Shown piece after piece: positions 62,374 to 64,000 of a stretch of DNA of 64,000 nt. Source of the stretch: Hydra vulgaris (taxonomy: Eukaryota; Cnidaria; Hydrozoa; Anthoathecata; Hydridae). A model generated the notes under the pieces. The model did not search any database and was not told the origin of the DNA. It saw only the letters and a program-made list of their open reading frames with translations. Both the position numbers and the translations under genes were made by a program. The stretch lies in the NCBI RefSeq assembly GCF_038396675.1, contig NC_088931.1:39594501-39658500 (forward strand). Direction: 5' to 3'. The stretch's first letter is position 1, and the number at the start of each line of letters is the position of its first letter.

Positions 62374-64000
62374 CAGCGGTGGCCAAAAATTAAAGACCAC
62401 TCTTTTTTTTTTCAAAATTTATTTTTAACCTTAGTATAATTTTATTTTGGAAAAAAGTATTAAAAATAGAAAAACATTTTTAGAAAGAATTTTTATTGTA
62501 TTTTATATTTTTTATAAAAGAATTTATAATTTTTTTACAAAATAATGTTAAAAAATTAAAAAACTGACTAGTAAAAAATATAAATGGGAAAAAAAATTGG
62601 ACAAAATTTTAAGACCAGTTTCAAAAATATTTCAAAAAGCAATAAAAAAATAATTTAGAAACGTGTTGTTCCTCCATTTGTTTTCAAGCACTCTTGTACT
62701 CGTTCTGGCATTGAATTCATTAAAGTTTTGATTACTTCATCAGGCACATTTTTCAAATGATGAGAGATTTCAAACCTTCCAAATTGTAAAGTTGTTCTTT
62801 ACCAAGCTTGTGATCAAGCCACGACCATAAATTCTCTATTGGATTCAAGTCTGGGCTATTGGCAGGCCATGGAAGCACTTGAATTTTATTAGAATTGAAC
62901 CAATCGCTAACAACATGCGCTTTATGACACGGCACATTATCTTGCTGGAAAATAAATCCATCTTGCAACTGCCATAAATCAATGCTAGGAATAAGCGAGT
63001 TTTCCAAAATTTCGATGTACCTTTCTTTGTTGAGTCTACCATCGAATAAATGAAAAACGCCAACACCACAGGCACTCATACAGGCCCAAATGCCTATTGA
63101 ACCACTGCCTTGTTTTGTTCGTTTCAAAATGCATGATTCATCGAACCGTTCGCTTGGAAGTCTACGCAACATTACGCGACCTTTTCTGTTGTCTACCTCA
63201 ACGTTCATTTCATTACTAAAGACCACACGGTTCCACTGATCTGTTGACCAATTTTTATGTAGTTTGCACCACTCTTTCCTGGCAAATTTTTGTTTTTTAT
63301 TTAAGCGTGGTTTTTTTGCAGCAGCACGCCATAAATAATTTAAATTGTGGAGGACCCTTCGCACAGTTCTAGGGCTTGCTTTCAGACCATTTGACAGTGT
63401 CCATTTCGTAGACAAGTCTGTAGATGATGCTTGTCTGTTTTCTTTCATTAATCTCACTAACGAGCGAACATCACGGTCATTTGAAATTTTATTGCGTCCA
63501 GTCCTATGAAGATCATTAATTGACCGGGTCTCTTTGTATCGTTGAATTATGTTAACAATGCAAGAGTGAGACCTTCCGAGCTTTTCTGCCATTTGTCTGA
63601 TGCTATAGCCTTCTTCTTTTAATACAAGAGCCGCGTATCTGTCATTTTCTTCGATCTTTGCACGCATTTTTGCAATATTTTTATATCCTTATTGCAATTC
63701 AAAAAATAAATGTTTATATGATATCGAAATTCAGGTTTCGACATTTTATTTTATAGCCAACGTAATAAGCAATTAAGACAGTTAAAAAAATAATGGATTA
63801 TCGTTTTTAATAAGTGCAAATTAAAGATTTGAAAGTGGTCGTTAAATTTTGTCCAATTTATTTAAAGAAGATTTATAAGTACTCATCAGTTTTTTAATAA
63901 GTTAAACGCTATTTAATTAGAATTAGATTAAAAAAATTATACTACTTTAATCCGAATGTTTTAGTTAACAAGATATTAAAAAAAAAATTGAATATGTCAA
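62374..64000 (-). mobile_element. Tc1-like transposon, right end outside window
   Basis: Left terminus CAGCGGTGGCCAAAAATTAA at 62374, preceded by TA at 62372-62373 as expected for Tc1/mariner insertion. Inside each end there is a second copy of the repeat motif in inverted arrangement: left TTGGACAAAATTTTAAGACC near 62598-62617, and right the inverse near 63825-63865, giving long inverted repeats of about 250 bp with internal direct repeats. By symmetry the right terminus should be near 64070, beyond the window. Confidence 0.85.
62645..63667 (-). pseudogene. Tc1-like transposase, almost full length, probably inactive
   Basis: A 304-residue frame (63667 to 62753) starts MRAKIEENDRYAALVLKEEG. 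N-terminal helix-turn-helix (YSIRQMAEKLGRSHSCIVNI) and second DNA-binding part (SPRTVRRVLHNL) are followed by the catalytic domain: WNRVVFSNEMN, where the first catalytic Asp of the usual FSDE is Asn (AAT), FIFQQDNVPCHKA (second Asp, intact) and WPANSPDLNPIENLWSWLD (Glu, intact). A one-base frameshift near 62755 ends the frame early; the next frame carries the usual C-terminus (MNSMPERVQECLKTNGG) to a stop near 62655. The Asn and frameshift together suggest a dead enzyme. Confidence 0.92.

Overview
The window is very AT-rich eukaryotic DNA with widely spaced, intron-containing genes, long TA and TATG/CATA microsatellites and many degenerate transposons. The cyclin A gene structure, AG acceptor-like sites just before start codons, Polinton, Penelope-like, LINE, pogo, hAT and Tc1 relics together suggest a cnidarian, most likely Hydra or a close hydrozoan. 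The species is inference.

Layout. 1-12240: a decayed Polinton/Maverick (adintovirus-like) element with protease, type-B DNA polymerase, small virion genes, major capsid protein and packaging ATPase on the minus strand, and the integrase on the plus strand. It is broken by frameshifts and by two insertions with target duplications (3871-4309 and 5899-6077). 12250-13070: mariner-like remnant. 13960-15945: LINE remnant. 16000-18000: spacer with a tRNA-derived SINE. 18042-31354 (minus): a cyclin A gene of 8 clear exons plus a likely tiny last exon; its first intron of about 8.6 kb is full of microsatellites. 31355-39640: spacer with a SINE, tandem repeats, and pogo-like and hAT-like relics. 40305-43529: a divergent pair of paralogous two-exon genes for small secreted cysteine-containing proteins of unknown function. 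43530-54790: spacer with a second pogo-like relic, a Penelope-like element with GIY-YIG endonuclease, and three LINE relics. 56296-58522 (minus): five 3' exons of an M14 carboxypeptidase A-like gene whose zinc-binding HxxE exons are not seen. 59830-64000: a LINE cut by a Tc1-like transposon with a nearly full transposase ORF; that element runs off the window.

The three host loci (cyclin A, the secreted pair, carboxypeptidase) show no functional link. Everything else is explained by mobile elements and simple repeats. The most unusual signals are the divergent secreted-protein pair, a 40-bp tandem duplication that doubles a 5' splice site in cyclin A, and a CpG-dense, GC-rich segment replacing the conserved palm motif region in the Polinton polymerase. 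No RNA genes, CRISPR arrays or operons were seen.
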